A stretch of DNA of 64,000 nt, taken from assembly GCA_022402465.1 (NCBI GenBank), contig JAKRSH010000033.1:1-64000 (forward strand), written 5' to 3'. The position numbers and the translations under genes were made by a program. Under the pieces are notes generated by a model. The model ran no database searches and was not told the DNA's origin. It saw nothing but the letters and a program-made list of their open reading frames with translations. The DNA comes from Leptospiraceae bacterium (lineage in GTDB: Bacteria > Spirochaetota > Leptospiria > Leptospirales > Leptospiraceae). Positions 1 through 9,095 of this stretch are shown piece by piece; within the stretch, counting starts at the first letter, position 1; each line of letters begins with the position of its first letter.

Positions 1-2
1 GT

Positions 3-251
3 GTTGGAAGAAATTTTTCGATCAATTTGGCACGAGTCGTGCCAAATCTTGACCTGGGTTTTAGAGTAAAATACGAGTTAGGTGATAATTCTAGCTTGGA
101 TGGATTCAAATCGGGGGATCTTGTGTCTGTTCGTAAGTCAAGAAATAGTTTCCATTTTGAAAAGATTGCTAGCGTAAGAGAGCTGTTTACGTACAAAGCG
201 TACTTGGATAGGGTTGTGGACGGCGATACTTTGCTTGTTCAGATTGATTGA
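3..251 (+). pseudogene. truncated thermonuclease-like (SNase) protein, 5' end outside window
   Basis: The reading frame is open to the left edge, so the gene probably begins outside the window; a TTG at 27 is only a possible internal start. The last residues before the stop, YLDRVVDGDTLLVQID, match the first strand of staphylococcal-nuclease-like domains, which normally continue for about 100 more residues with the catalytic Arg/Glu/Arg positions. Here a TGA at 249-251 ends the protein at that strand. Translation past the TGA gives CFGI, close to the GFGI-type continuation of such domains, so a nonsense change is more likely than a natural end. The catalytic part is absent. I infer a decayed gene. 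The family assignment rests on one short motif and is moderate. Confidence 0.5.
25..47. repeat. perfect 11-bp-arm palindrome
   Basis: ATTTGGCACGA at 25-35 and TCGTGCCAAAT at 37-47 are exact inverted repeats around a single G. The palindrome lies within the open frame of the nuclease-like fragment. A degenerate copy with the same left flank (ATCAATT) lies at 353-380. Role unknown. Confidence 0.6.
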
Positions 252-605
252 TGTTTTGGAATTTTAATAGATCTAAGAAAGATTAAATTGATTTGGTTTT
301 TCTGTCTTGGGTATTTAGATGAGATAGGAGTAGATGAATCCTATCTTTTTCCATCAATTCGGCACTAAGTCTGCCAATAAGAAGCATAATATCCGTTAAC
401 TTAAATATTGGGAGCGGAAAGAAGCTAGTTGGTATTAAGTGAAACTTCTGTAGCTAATGAGCTTGGATAAGCGTACAAGTTATAGGCTGGAAAGTATATT
501 TCGAAGTAAAATATTATAAAAAATGATAGTAGATCCTTCCTAAGTTTTTATTAATTTAAGCAAAGTAGTCCTTGACTGAAGATTTTTACAAAGGAAAATA
601 AAGAT
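252..605. other. non-coding stretch with a degenerate copy of the 25-47 palindrome
   Basis: No convincing gene is seen. At 353-380 the sequence begins ATCAATTCGGCACTAAGT and ends CTGCCAATAA, which resembles 21-47 (ATCAATTTGGCACGAGTC...GTGCCAAAT) in both flank and arms but has lost perfect symmetry. The first part probably contains remains of the broken nuclease-like gene. The AAAGGA at about 590-595 is the ribosome site of the next small gene. Confidence 0.4.
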
Positions 606-776
606 ATGAAAATTACAATCCAAGCTGATAGCAAAACTTTTTCCTTTACTGAAATGAATTTTAGTGATATTAAGACAATTCGTGATGCTTGCAAATTATA
701 TAGTAAGAATGGATCAAGCCAATCGAATAAAATCTTAGAAGAAATAGAAGTAGTTCTAGAGAATGCTGTCTTATAA
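606..776 (+). CDS. small protein of 56 residues, unknown function
   Basis: An ATG at 606 lies about 10 bases after an AAGGA ribosome site (591-595) and opens a 56-codon frame ending TAA at 774-776. The protein starts MKITIQADSKTFSFTEMNF and ends with an acidic, amphipathic helix-like stretch (KILEEIEVVLENAVL). It has no signal peptide, membrane segment or cysteine motif, so a small cytoplasmic protein is likely. I do not recognise a family. It stands alone between repeat sequences, with no gene close enough for an operon. The good ribosome site and sensible amino-acid use favour a real gene over a chance frame, but its size keeps confidence moderate. Confidence 0.5.
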   Translation: MKITIQADSKTFSFTEMNFSDIKTIRDACKLYSKNGSSQSNKILEEIEVVLENAVL

Positions 777-803
777 TTTCAGATAAAATTCTTCTGCGTT
801 AGG

Positions 804-970
804 GATTGTAGCGGAAATCCTGCATTGCAACATGAGAATGTACAATCTGTTCGTAAGCTAGATTGAAACCAGAATGTTGCATTGCAGATTGCAGCGGAAA
901 GCCCGACCCAGCATCATTGCAACAAAAGAGCGTAAGCGACTGTATGATGCTGGGGAACGCCCAAGGATAA
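804..970. repeat. two-hairpin intergenic repeat element
   Basis: GATTGTAGCGGAAA at 804-817 recurs as GATTGCAGCGGAAA at 887-900. Each is followed by a hairpin. The first has arms TGCATTGCAACAT (821-833) and ATGTTGCATTGCA (874-886), with one mismatch. The second has arms CCCAGCATCAT (907-917) and ATGATGCTGGG (944-954), which are exact. Both loops contain a TTCGTAAGC or GCGTAAGC-like segment. It is more GC-rich than the surroundings and no gene is convincing within it. This has the form of a dispersed REP-like repeat unit present as two diverged copies; copies elsewhere in the genome cannot be seen from here. The rest of the gap up to 1208 is AT-rich and holds nothing recognisable. Confidence 0.6.
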
Positions 971-1208
971 ATTGGGAGTTTTTGAATTGCGCTATTTGGA
1001 AAGAAATTTCGGATCAAAATACCCTATAACAAATGGGTCTAAAACTTTTCTGAGATAAAAAGTATAAATAAATACTAGCTTTTAGAGGAAATAAATCATT
1101 TTTTTAGTCCAAAAAACTCAGCATGATCCGTAAATTTTTTATAGCTACAAATTACATCTTGTTATTTTTATCTAAGAATTGTAAATGTAAGTTATTGGCC
1201 TTATAACA

Positions 1209-4200
1209 ATGAAGCGTGAAGTATTTGGTAATTATCAATTAATAGATCAAATCTCTGAATCACAAAAGTCCTATGTTTATAGAGCAAAGTCTTTAAAGGA
1301 TCACAAAGCCGTTGTTCTCAAAATTTTAAAACGAGAATTCCACTCAGATTTTCTAATCGCAAGAACACGACAAGAGATACAACTTGTTCAGAATCTTGAG
1401 ATTGATGGCATCATTGCTGTAGATGGAATGATTCAAGTGGATTCTGAAATTGCCGTGGTCCTTGAAGATAAATCTGGGATATCCTTGAGAGACTATCTTA
1501 AGTCCCATGATGTAAGTATAGAAGAATTTTTTAATATCGCAATCCAACTAACAGATACTCTATCCAAAATTCATAATAAAAATATTATCCATAGAGATAT
1601 AAAACCTCATAATATCATAGTTAGCCTAAAGAGTTATTCTATAGATCGATGTTTTATAACGGATTTTGGGATTTCTGGTGTTTTTCAAGATGAAAGTTTG
1701 GATATATACAATCGCCATATAATAGAAGGCTCTCTTCCTTATATTTCGCCTGAACAAACTGGTCGTATGAATCTATCAGTTGATTATCGGTCTGATATTT
1801 ATTCTTTAGGAATTACTTTTTATGAAATACTAACTAAAACAGTACCATTTGTTTCTTTAGATCCCTTGGAATTAATTCATTCACATATTGCAGTTGAGCC
1901 GACTGCTTTAAATGATTTAAGAGAAGATATACCTTACAAATTGAATCAATTGATTCTTAAAATGTTAAATAAATCCCCTGAAAATCGGTACCAATCTGCA
2001 AATGGTTTGAAATTGGAATTAGAGTCTTTGCAGGAAATATTTTTAGCAAAAAAAGATATTTCAAATTTTGTAATAGGTTCCTTAGATTTTTCTTATAAAT
2101 TTGTCTATCCTCAGAAAATATTTGGTAGAGATTCTCAGATTAAGAAATTAATTTCATCTTATATCAATGTCTGCGAAGGAAGAAAAGAACTGATGTTAGT
2201 TTCTGGTTCACCTGGCATTGGTAAGTCGAGAGTGATTCAAGAGATACAAAAGTCTATAGTGGGTTCTAGAGGTTATTTTATAACAGGAAAGTATGAGATT
2301 CTTCGCAAAGATGTTCCCTTTAGTTCTATTATTCAGGCATTCCAAGACTTGATTCGACAAATCCTAACTGAGAGTGAAGAAAAGCAACAAGAACGAAAAC
2401 AAACTTTGCTCACGCATCTGAATACCAATGCTCAGGTAATCATAGATTTGATTCCAGAGCTAGAAATTTTATTAGGTAAACAAGCTACTCTCACGGATTT
2501 GAACCCAGAAGAAACTCAGAATCGCTTCTACCACAGTTTTAATTTATTCGTGAAAGCCTTAGCAAGTATGCATTCGCCTATTGTTTTATTTCTAGATGAT
2601 TTGCAATGGGCAGATCAACCAAGTTTGGATTTGTTAAAAAATATTTTAAATGATAAATCCATTCAATATTTATTTCCTATATTTGCATATCGTGATAATG
2701 AGACAAGGGCAGGTCATCCATTTCAAATTCTTGTGTCTGAGTTAAGAAAGAATAATCTGAGCATAAATGAAATCCATTTAGAGCCCTTAAATATAACGCA
2801 TGTAAAGTCATTGGTAGAACATTTAACGGGAGGACGTCAGGAATCAGATGAAATTGCGAAGATAGCTTTTCTTAAAACGGGAGGAAATCCTTTCTTTTTG
2901 AACCAGTTTCTGAAGTCTTTGTATGATGATAGAATTGTGATTTTTGAAATGGGTCTTGGTTGGAAATGGGATTTTGATAGGATGAGAAAATTATCTGTAA
3001 CAGAAAATGTTATAGATCTCATGGCATCAAAGATCATCAAGCTTTCTTTAGAAGCTCAGAATTTGTTAAAATTATGTGCCTGTATTGGTAATAGATTTAG
3101 TTTAGAATTTTTAGCTGAAATCATGGGTTATGAGTTTGAGAAGACTTTTCAAATCATTCGTGAAACAATAGACGAAGGCTTAATCACTCCTATTTTAAGT
3201 TCTTACCGTACAATTCGTATGGAAGATGGTTTGGTTTGTAAATTCTACCATGATAGAATCCAAGAAGCAGCTTATTCTTTATTGGATGAAAATGAAAAGG
3301 TTCATTACCATTCAAGGATAGGATATCATTATTTGACTCAAATTCAAACTGATCCTAACAGTAATAAAATTTATTATGTGACTGATCAGCTGAATGAAGC
3401 TTCAACTATAATTAAAGATTTTAGCAAAATTAAAGAGTTAGCAGAATTGAATTTTAGATCTGGGATTAAGGCCTTAGATTCTGGAGCTCATCAACCTGCT
3501 TATAAATACTTTAGACAAGCTTATGAATTATTGAATGTATTTTCGGATATCTGGAAATTGGAATACAATTTGATCTTTTCCATTTTGTTGAAAGCCCAAG
3601 AGACTTCCTATCTTTGTAGTGATTATGTAGAAACAGAAAGATACAATCACTTGCTATTGAAAAATTGTAAATCTGTAAATGATAAAGTTAAAATTTACGA
3701 AATAATGATAAAGACCTGCATGGCTAAGCATGATCTAGATAATGCAATCAAACAAGGCTTAGCGATACTAAAGACTTTACACATTTCTTTCCCTAGAAAA
3801 CCCAATCCCTTGCATTCTCTTATTTCATTGATAAAAGTTAAATTTCGAATTTATTTTATGAAAGAAAAAATTGAGGATTTATCGATTCTCGAAGATGAGA
3901 AGATTGAATCATCTATCCGTATTCTTTCTGCATTAAATTCTGCAGCTTACTGGCACCAGCCTGCACTATTACCATTGCTTATTCTTAAAGTCGTTCGCTT
4001 GTCTTTAAGGTATGGGAACAATATCCATTCTCCATACAATTATACTGGTCTAGGTTTGATTTATGCATCCTTAGAAATGTATGACGCTTCTTTTGAAATT
4101 GGTGTAACCGCCTTAAAAATTTCAGACAATCCCTTCTATAACAAAACAAGACCTAGAACTCAATTTGTTTTTTATACCTTCATTAGCCCCTGGAAGAACT

Positions 4201-6404
4201 CTATACGAACAAGTATCCATAAACTTGCAGAAATTTATAAGAATGCTATGTCGGTTGGAGATATTGAATTTGCTTCTCACACTGCCTTGGTAGCTGGATA
4301 CTATACCGTTTTATCAGGTATAGAGCTTTCTGAGGCTGAGATAGAAGTAAATAAATATATGAATTTTTCAAATGATTTAGTTCAGACCACTGATCTTAAA
4401 CTATTGAAATTGTATCGTCAAATCATTTCATTCTTAACGGGGGAGGAAGAGTTTACATCTAAGATGCAAGGAATTTATTTTGATGAAGTAAATTATCTTG
4501 CATCCTTTGAAGAATTGAATGATAGAACTAGTTTATTTCATTATTATCTGACTAATTTAAATATAAATTATTTACTTGGGAATTTTACTTTAGCCTTAGA
4601 ATTTAGCGATCTAAATTTAAAAACTTTAGATGGTGGACTTGCAGTGTTTGCTGTGATGAATACTTACTTTTTTGATTCCTTGAATAGAATTGAATTATTA
4701 AGATCAAATATTAATAAAAATAATAAAAAGAAATACTTGAAGCAAATACGAATAAACCTAAAAAAATTAATTAAAGCAGCAATATCATCACCAAGCAATT
4801 ATTTAGGTAAGAAATACTTGGTAGAAGCAGAACTAGCATCATTAAACAATAATTTCCAGAAGGCAGTTTTTCTCTATGAGGAGGCAATTAAAGTTTTGAA
4901 GGAAAATTTGTTTCTCCAAGATTATGCTTTGGCCTTAGAGCTTGCAGGCAAATTTTATTCTAGAAACAATTTAAAAAAATCTTCAAATACATATTTAATA
5001 CAAGCGAGAAATGCATGGAATCTTTGGGGAGCCTCTGCTATTGTAAAGAATTTTGATATAAAATACCCTGGGCTAAATGATAATTATCAGAAAAGTCTCT
5101 CTATTAGCGATGATACTTCAGTCTCTCAATCCTTAGTATCTAATATAGATTATTCTACTATTATGAAGTTCAGCCATTTAATTTCAAGTGAGATAGACTT
5201 TAATGTACTAGTAGAAAGAATTCTTTCTATGGCTATGGAGAATGCAGGAGCTCAGAAAGGAGCGTTAATACTCGAATTAAATGGAGAATTATGCGTAATT
5301 GCATCAGGTAAGACCAAAAGCAAGATGCTCAGGAAAGATCCTATTTTAATTAATGATTCTGATGAAATTCCTACATCAGTTATAAATTATGTTTGGTCAA
5401 CTCACGACAATGTCATCCTATCCGAAGCAGACCGAGAAGGTATTTTCGTTAAAGATCATTATGTACAGAAGAATCAAGTAAAATCAGTTCTTTGTGCACC
5501 CATCATCTATAAGAAAAAAGTATCAGGTATACTTTACCTAGAAAACAATCTTACTTCCAATGCATTTCCAGAAGAAAGAGTAGAGATGCTTTCCATGCTC
5601 TCTTCTCAGGCTGCTATTTCTATTGATAATGCATTGTTAGTCTCCCAGAAAGAAGATTCAGCTAAAATAGCGAAAGAAATGGAAATTACAGCAGAGATTC
5701 AATTGTCCTTAATCCCAAGAAAGCCAACTAGCAACGGATATATGATTTCTTCCTTTATGAAGCCTGCTGAATCTGTTGGTGGTGATTATTTTGATTTAAT
5801 CAATCATCCTGATGGTGATTGGTTTATAATTGGTGATGTAAGTGGCCATGGAATTTTATCTGGATTGATCATGATGATGGTTCAAACCAGTATTCAAATG
5901 GTACGATCTGAACTTAAAAATCACACTCCTTCCTCCTTGATTCTAAAGTTGATTGAGGGAGTAGAGGATAATTTTAAAAAGATCGCTGGCAAAGAATTTA
6001 AATATATGACCATAACCATTTTCAAGACACTTCCAACAGGGGAAGTAATGTATTCTGGGCAACACCAAGATTTATTAATTTACAGAAAACAGACAGCTTC
6101 CATTGAAAGAATTCAGACAGAAGGAATATGGATAGGTATGGGTGGTATGACAACTAACCCTGAGAAGTATCTTATGGATAAAGAATTTATTCTAGAATCA
6201 GGCGATGTTCTTTTGATTTATACTGATGGAATTACAGAAGGACTTGATTCCTTTCAATCTGCCTTAGGTGTGGATGGCCTTAGTGAGATACTTAAAAATT
6301 CAAACAAATCATCACCGGAGAGTATAAAAGAAGACATTCTTGCGGCAACTAGGCACTACCACTGCAACGATGATATAACCTTTATGATTATCCAAAAAGA
6401 TTGA
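1209..6404 (+). CDS. Ser/Thr protein kinase - AAA-type ATPase - TPR-like - GAF - SpoIIE phosphatase fusion
   Basis: A 1731-residue cytoplasmic signalling protein that joins a protein kinase and a protein phosphatase in one chain. Residues about 8-275 form a Hanks-type kinase with Lys38 in VLKIL, the catalytic HRD (128-130, then IKPHN), DFG (152-154) and a SPEQTGRMN activation segment. A predicted ATPase follows, with Walker A GSPGIGKS (333-340) and Walker B LFLDD (D463/D464) before LQWAD. Residues about 700-1280 are helical and TPR-like. A GAF domain spans about 1320-1480. The C-terminus is a SpoIIE/PP2C phosphatase with metal-binding GDYFD (1525-1529), GDVSGHG (1542-1548) and YTDG (1671-1674). 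All key catalytic residues are present. The layout resembles the PknK-like multi-domain family, whose output domain varies. It stands alone, more than 400 bases from the next gene. Substrates are unknown; an anti-sigma-antagonist would be usual for SpoIIE. Confidence 0.9.
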   Translation: MKREVFGNYQLIDQISESQKSYVYRAKSLKDHKAVVLKILKREFHSDFLIARTRQEIQLVQNLEIDGIIAVDGMIQVDSEIAVVLEDKSGISLRDYLKSHDVSIEEFFNIAIQLTDTLSKIHNKNIIHRDIKPHNIIVSLKSYSIDRCFITDFGISGVFQDESLDIYNRHIIEGSLPYISPEQTGRMNLSVDYRSDIYSLGITFYEILTKTVPFVSLDPLELIHSHIAVEPTALNDLREDIPYKLNQLILKMLNKSPENRYQSANGLKLELESLQEIFLAKKDISNFVIGSLDFSYKFVYPQKIFGRDSQIKKLISSYINVCEGRKELMLVSGSPGIGKSRVIQEIQKSIVGSRGYFITGKYEILRKDVPFSSIIQAFQDLIRQILTESEEKQQERKQTLLTHLNTNAQVIIDLIPELEILLGKQATLTDLNPEETQNRFYHSFNLFVKALASMHSPIVLFLDDLQWADQPSLDLLKNILNDKSIQYLFPIFAYRDNETRAGHPFQILVSELRKNNLSINEIHLEPLNITHVKSLVEHLTGGRQESDEIAKIAFLKTGGNPFFLNQFLKSLYDDRIVIFEMGLGWKWDFDRMRKLSVTENVIDLMASKIIKLSLEAQNLLKLCACIGNRFSLEFLAEIMGYEFEKTFQIIRETIDEGLITPILSSYRTIRMEDGLVCKFYHDRIQEAAYSLLDENEKVHYHSRIGYHYLTQIQTDPNSNKIYYVTDQLNEASTIIKDFSKIKELAELNFRSGIKALDSGAHQPAYKYFRQAYELLNVFSDIWKLEYNLIFSILLKAQETSYLCSDYVETERYNHLLLKNCKSVNDKVKIYEIMIKTCMAKHDLDNAIKQGLAILKTLHISFPRKPNPLHSLISLIKVKFRIYFMKEKIEDLSILEDEKIESSIRILSALNSAAYWHQPALLPLLILKVVRLSLRYGNNIHSPYNYTGLGLIYASLEMYDASFEIGVTALKISDNPFYNKTRPRTQFVFYTFISPWKNSIRTSIHKLAEIYKNAMSVGDIEFASHTALVAGYYTVLSGIELSEAEIEVNKYMNFSNDLVQTTDLKLLKLYRQIISFLTGEEEFTSKMQGIYFDEVNYLASFEELNDRTSLFHYYLTNLNINYLLGNFTLALEFSDLNLKTLDGGLAVFAVMNTYFFDSLNRIELLRSNINKNNKKKYLKQIRINLKKLIKAAISSPSNYLGKKYLVEAELASLNNNFQKAVFLYEEAIKVLKENLFLQDYALALELAGKFYSRNNLKKSSNTYLIQARNAWNLWGASAIVKNFDIKYPGLNDNYQKSLSISDDTSVSQSLVSNIDYSTIMKFSHLISSEIDFNVLVERILSMAMENAGAQKGALILELNGELCVIASGKTKSKMLRKDPILINDSDEIPTSVINYVWSTHDNVILSEADREGIFVKDHYVQKNQVKSVLCAPIIYKKKVSGILYLENNLTSNAFPEERVEMLSMLSSQAAISIDNALLVSQKEDSAKIAKEMEITAEIQLSLIPRKPTSNGYMISSFMKPAESVGGDYFDLINHPDGDWFIIGDVSGHGILSGLIMMMVQTSIQMVRSELKNHTPSSLILKLIEGVEDNFKKIAGKEFKYMTITIFKTLPTGEVMYSGQHQDLLIYRKQTASIERIQTEGIWIGMGGMTTNPEKYLMDKEFILESGDVLLIYTDGITEGLDSFQSALGVDGLSEILKNSNKSSPESIKEDILAATRHYHCNDDITFMIIQKD

Positions 6405-6853
6405 CCCTAATCAATGATAGTGCTAAGGACAATTTTATCACATATATAATACGATTTAATTCAATTTAGTGATTTGGATAAGTTGAAAGTATCGATAAAA
6501 AGGGATTGGTAAGCCCTAATTAGATAATTCATAAAATCAAATGTTCTAATAAGAATCATTTTCGCAAAAATTTTAGAAATTCCAATTCTGATAATATTGT
6601 AAACCTTGTCAAATGATATTTTAATGAGAATGATTTGTTATCTAATAATTATTATCTAATGTCTTTTAATTGGCAAAATTGTTCAAATTTATTGATTCTC
6701 CATTCTAAACAGATTCCTACTGTCTTTTTTATCAAGGTAGAACTTGAAGAAAAATTTTAATCTTTTAAAAAAAATATAGATAATCTAAGGCATAAAGTAC
6801 ACAATGTATAAGTTTTGTATAGTTTTTTAAGTTACTAAAGCAAAAGAGATCAA
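6405..6853. other. 449-base AT-rich intergenic region
   Basis: No gene is seen. The nonamer TTATCTAAT occurs at 6638-6646 and 6652-6660, and in inverted form at 6519-6527. AATAAGAATCATTTTC at 6548-6563 loosely resembles a Fur box but is too imperfect to call. The length suggests a long leader or promoter region for the gene at 6854. Confidence 0.4.
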
Positions 6854-8512
6854 ATGATTTTGGAAAAAATTACTCATATCCCACAGCCCATTCTCATTCT
6901 TCAGGATGAAGAAGTATATATGAGACTGAAACCGTATTATGCTCCAACTTCAAAGAATAAAAATAAAACTAGCTCACCTATCTCAAATTTGTATGATTTA
7001 ATACTAACTAAGACAAATTCCTTAAAATGGAACCAACTTTATCAATATGGCGAAGCAACTGAGTTTAGCTCTGAAGATGAAACGGTTCACCTTGTTCGAG
7101 AATTAATCCAGGAGAAATACGTTCAACAATTCTTCTATTATAAATATGATGATTATTTACAAAGAATTATCTTGGTTAATGTTTTAGTCGCTGGAACTAG
7201 AATCAAGAAAATATGGGAAGATTTAATTATTGCTTCCATCAATACCTTTTCGAAATATTTATTTACTAATTCTAAAATTGATGAATTATTCTTAAGAAAA
7301 ATATTTTGCTTATATAATAAGCTATTAAACGAATCTATTCCTCAAGATGAATTTCAACATTTGCCAGAAATGGATTCCATTATGGATTTTAATAATCCGA
7401 ATCTAACCGAAATTAAGCAAGATTTTTTTGCATCTATCTTTAATTCACTCAATCAGAATGAGAGTTTTATTTTCGCTAAGGGAGTTGGATTTTATTATCT
7501 ACCTGATAATTTTTCTGAGAAATTATTACCTATCATTGATAATAAATTGGATAGAGCAATTTTTTCAAAAATTAAAACACTTCTGCCAAATTGGGAGATT
7601 ACAGTCAAGCAATCAATCAACCTTTTTTTCCAAGCTAAGCCTTATTATGATCCGAAAAAATTGACATTAAGTGATTACTTTTTTTCCAAAATTGGTTTTA
7701 TTACAGAAAGAATCGATTTGTTTGAAGATCCTTCCTTGGTTTGGCTTATTGATTTTATAAGTAATATAGCACACAAATTGAAATTACATAAAACAAAGAA
7801 TTATGATAAATATGCAAACAAACGTGCAGATGTAATCAGAAAGATGATTGATATGGATAACGATATCTATTCAAGAGTACTAAAAATTAAAATTGATGAT
7901 GAAATTTTGGAAGGAAATGTTGTTGATACTTTATTTTCAGATCCAAATATTCTTCGTTCAGGATGGTATGAGAATAAAGAATATTTTTTTATATTTATTA
8001 AGAAAGACATTCATAACATAGAAGATCTCATTGATATTTTTTCTTCTTCTATTATTGGTAATGAATATGCAATTTACTTAGATAAAGTTTTAGAAGAATA
8101 TCCAAATTTGATAAAGTCCTTAAATCGAAACCAAAGTTTTAGAGATAAAAGAGTTAAATCCTTGTTTGCAGCCATATCTCATAATTATCCGTTTTACTAT
8201 AAGATTTTCTTTTTTTTTAATTGGGTATCCTTGCTAAAAGGACCTGTCCAAAATTACAAAGTAAAACAGAAGGTTTCGCAATTAGAAAGGAAAAAAAATT
8301 TTGAAAACCAAATTGCAAAATCCATTTTGGAAAAATCAGAAGCTTTGTTTCGTAGAGTTTTTATATACAACAAAACTCAAAAGTATGACTTTTATAAGGA
8401 AAGCGTTCACGAACTTCAACTGATTTATGGAGAAGAGATTGATCCTGATATGATTTACTCGGTCTGTCCCTTATTAAATTTATCAGAAATTGAGAATTAT
8501 CTTGGCAAATGA
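6854..8512 (+). CDS. hypothetical protein, 552 residues
   Basis: I do not recognise this protein. It is rich in Lys, Asn, Ile, Phe and Tyr and has no clear signal peptide, membrane helix or nucleotide-binding motif, so it is probably cytoplasmic and largely helical. It opens MILEKITHIPQPILILQDEE after AAGAGA a few bases upstream of the ATG. Aromatic clusters such as QQFFYYKYDDY near residue 90 and YKIFFFFNW near residue 455 are conspicuous. The last 100 residues are charged and may form coiled coil. It follows the kinase-phosphatase gene on the same strand but at 449 bases, so co-transcription is doubtful. Its composition matches the neighbours, giving no hint of recent transfer. Confidence 0.7.
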   Translation: MILEKITHIPQPILILQDEEVYMRLKPYYAPTSKNKNKTSSPISNLYDLILTKTNSLKWNQLYQYGEATEFSSEDETVHLVRELIQEKYVQQFFYYKYDDYLQRIILVNVLVAGTRIKKIWEDLIIASINTFSKYLFTNSKIDELFLRKIFCLYNKLLNESIPQDEFQHLPEMDSIMDFNNPNLTEIKQDFFASIFNSLNQNESFIFAKGVGFYYLPDNFSEKLLPIIDNKLDRAIFSKIKTLLPNWEITVKQSINLFFQAKPYYDPKKLTLSDYFFSKIGFITERIDLFEDPSLVWLIDFISNIAHKLKLHKTKNYDKYANKRADVIRKMIDMDNDIYSRVLKIKIDDEILEGNVVDTLFSDPNILRSGWYENKEYFFIFIKKDIHNIEDLIDIFSSSIIGNEYAIYLDKVLEEYPNLIKSLNRNQSFRDKRVKSLFAAISHNYPFYYKIFFFFNWVSLLKGPVQNYKVKQKVSQLERKKNFENQIAKSILEKSEALFRRVFIYNKTQKYDFYKESVHELQLIYGEEIDPDMIYSVCPLLNLSEIENYLGK

Positions 8513-8664
8513 CAATTTACCTCATCAGAATCAGGGACTAAAGTATTTTTAAATTCTATTTATTTCTTTTAGGACTTTGTGTTGAGACTCAAGAATAAAA
8601 TTATTTTATCTTGATTTAAATAACAAAATTACGAATGTATGAAATACAAAGGATTTAAAAATAT

Positions 8665-9078
8665 ATGGAATCTCTACCAACTCAATCTAGTAAAATACAA
8701 ATTGTATTCTTTTTCATTTTAGTCATTTTTTTCCTATTCGGCGGAATTAACCATTTTTTAAAACCTGAATTTTATTTACAGATGATTCCACCTTTTCTTC
8801 CTTTTCCTTATTGGATCAATATTCTAAGTGGACTTGCCGAAATAATTTTAGCAATACTCTTGTTAGTTCCAGCCACTCGTGTTTGGGCTTGCTATGGTTT
8901 AATCGCCTTATTAATTGCTATTTACCCTGCGAATATTTATATGTTTATGAATTCTTTAAATGGTTTTGTTTACAAGGTTCCAACCTGGGCTCTAGCTGTT
9001 CGTCTTCCCTTTCAATTTGTTTTTATTTACTGGGTATGGAAAATGAAAGATGTTGTGATCTTTCCGAATAAAGTATAA
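8665..9078 (+). CDS. DoxX-like small integral membrane protein
   Basis: A 137-residue protein with four predicted membrane helices at about residues 10-30, 48-68, 72-92 and 105-125. The segment GGINHFLKPEFYLQMIPPFLP is typical of DoxX-like proteins, where a Gly-x-x-His-Phe motif follows the first helix; the PPFLPFPYW loop and the GLAEI of helix 2 also fit. Function in this family is poorly defined; members are linked to quinone or thiol redox chemistry. An AAAGGA lies about 11 bases upstream of the ATG. It precedes the ABC exporter genes by only 17 bases in the same direction, so it may be co-transcribed with them, although no functional link is obvious. Confidence 0.75.
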   Translation: MESLPTQSSKIQIVFFFILVIFFLFGGINHFLKPEFYLQMIPPFLPFPYWINILSGLAEIILAILLLVPATRVWACYGLIALLIAIYPANIYMFMNSLNGFVYKVPTWALAVRLPFQFVFIYWVWKMKDVVIFPNKV

Positions 9079-9095
9079 TAGTATTTTAAATTTGT

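Noticed and set aside
799-1017. Minus-strand open frame of 72 codons
   Set aside because: It runs exactly over the two-hairpin repeat element, has no ribosome site, and its composition follows the repeat.
6548-6563. Fur-box-like AATAAGAATCATTTTC upstream of the 552-residue gene
   Set aside because: Three mismatches against the usual consensus in a very AT-rich region, and no iron gene follows.
8811-9071. Open frame inside the DoxX-like gene in another phase
   Set aside because: Shadow of the DoxX-like gene, which has clear membrane helices and family motifs.
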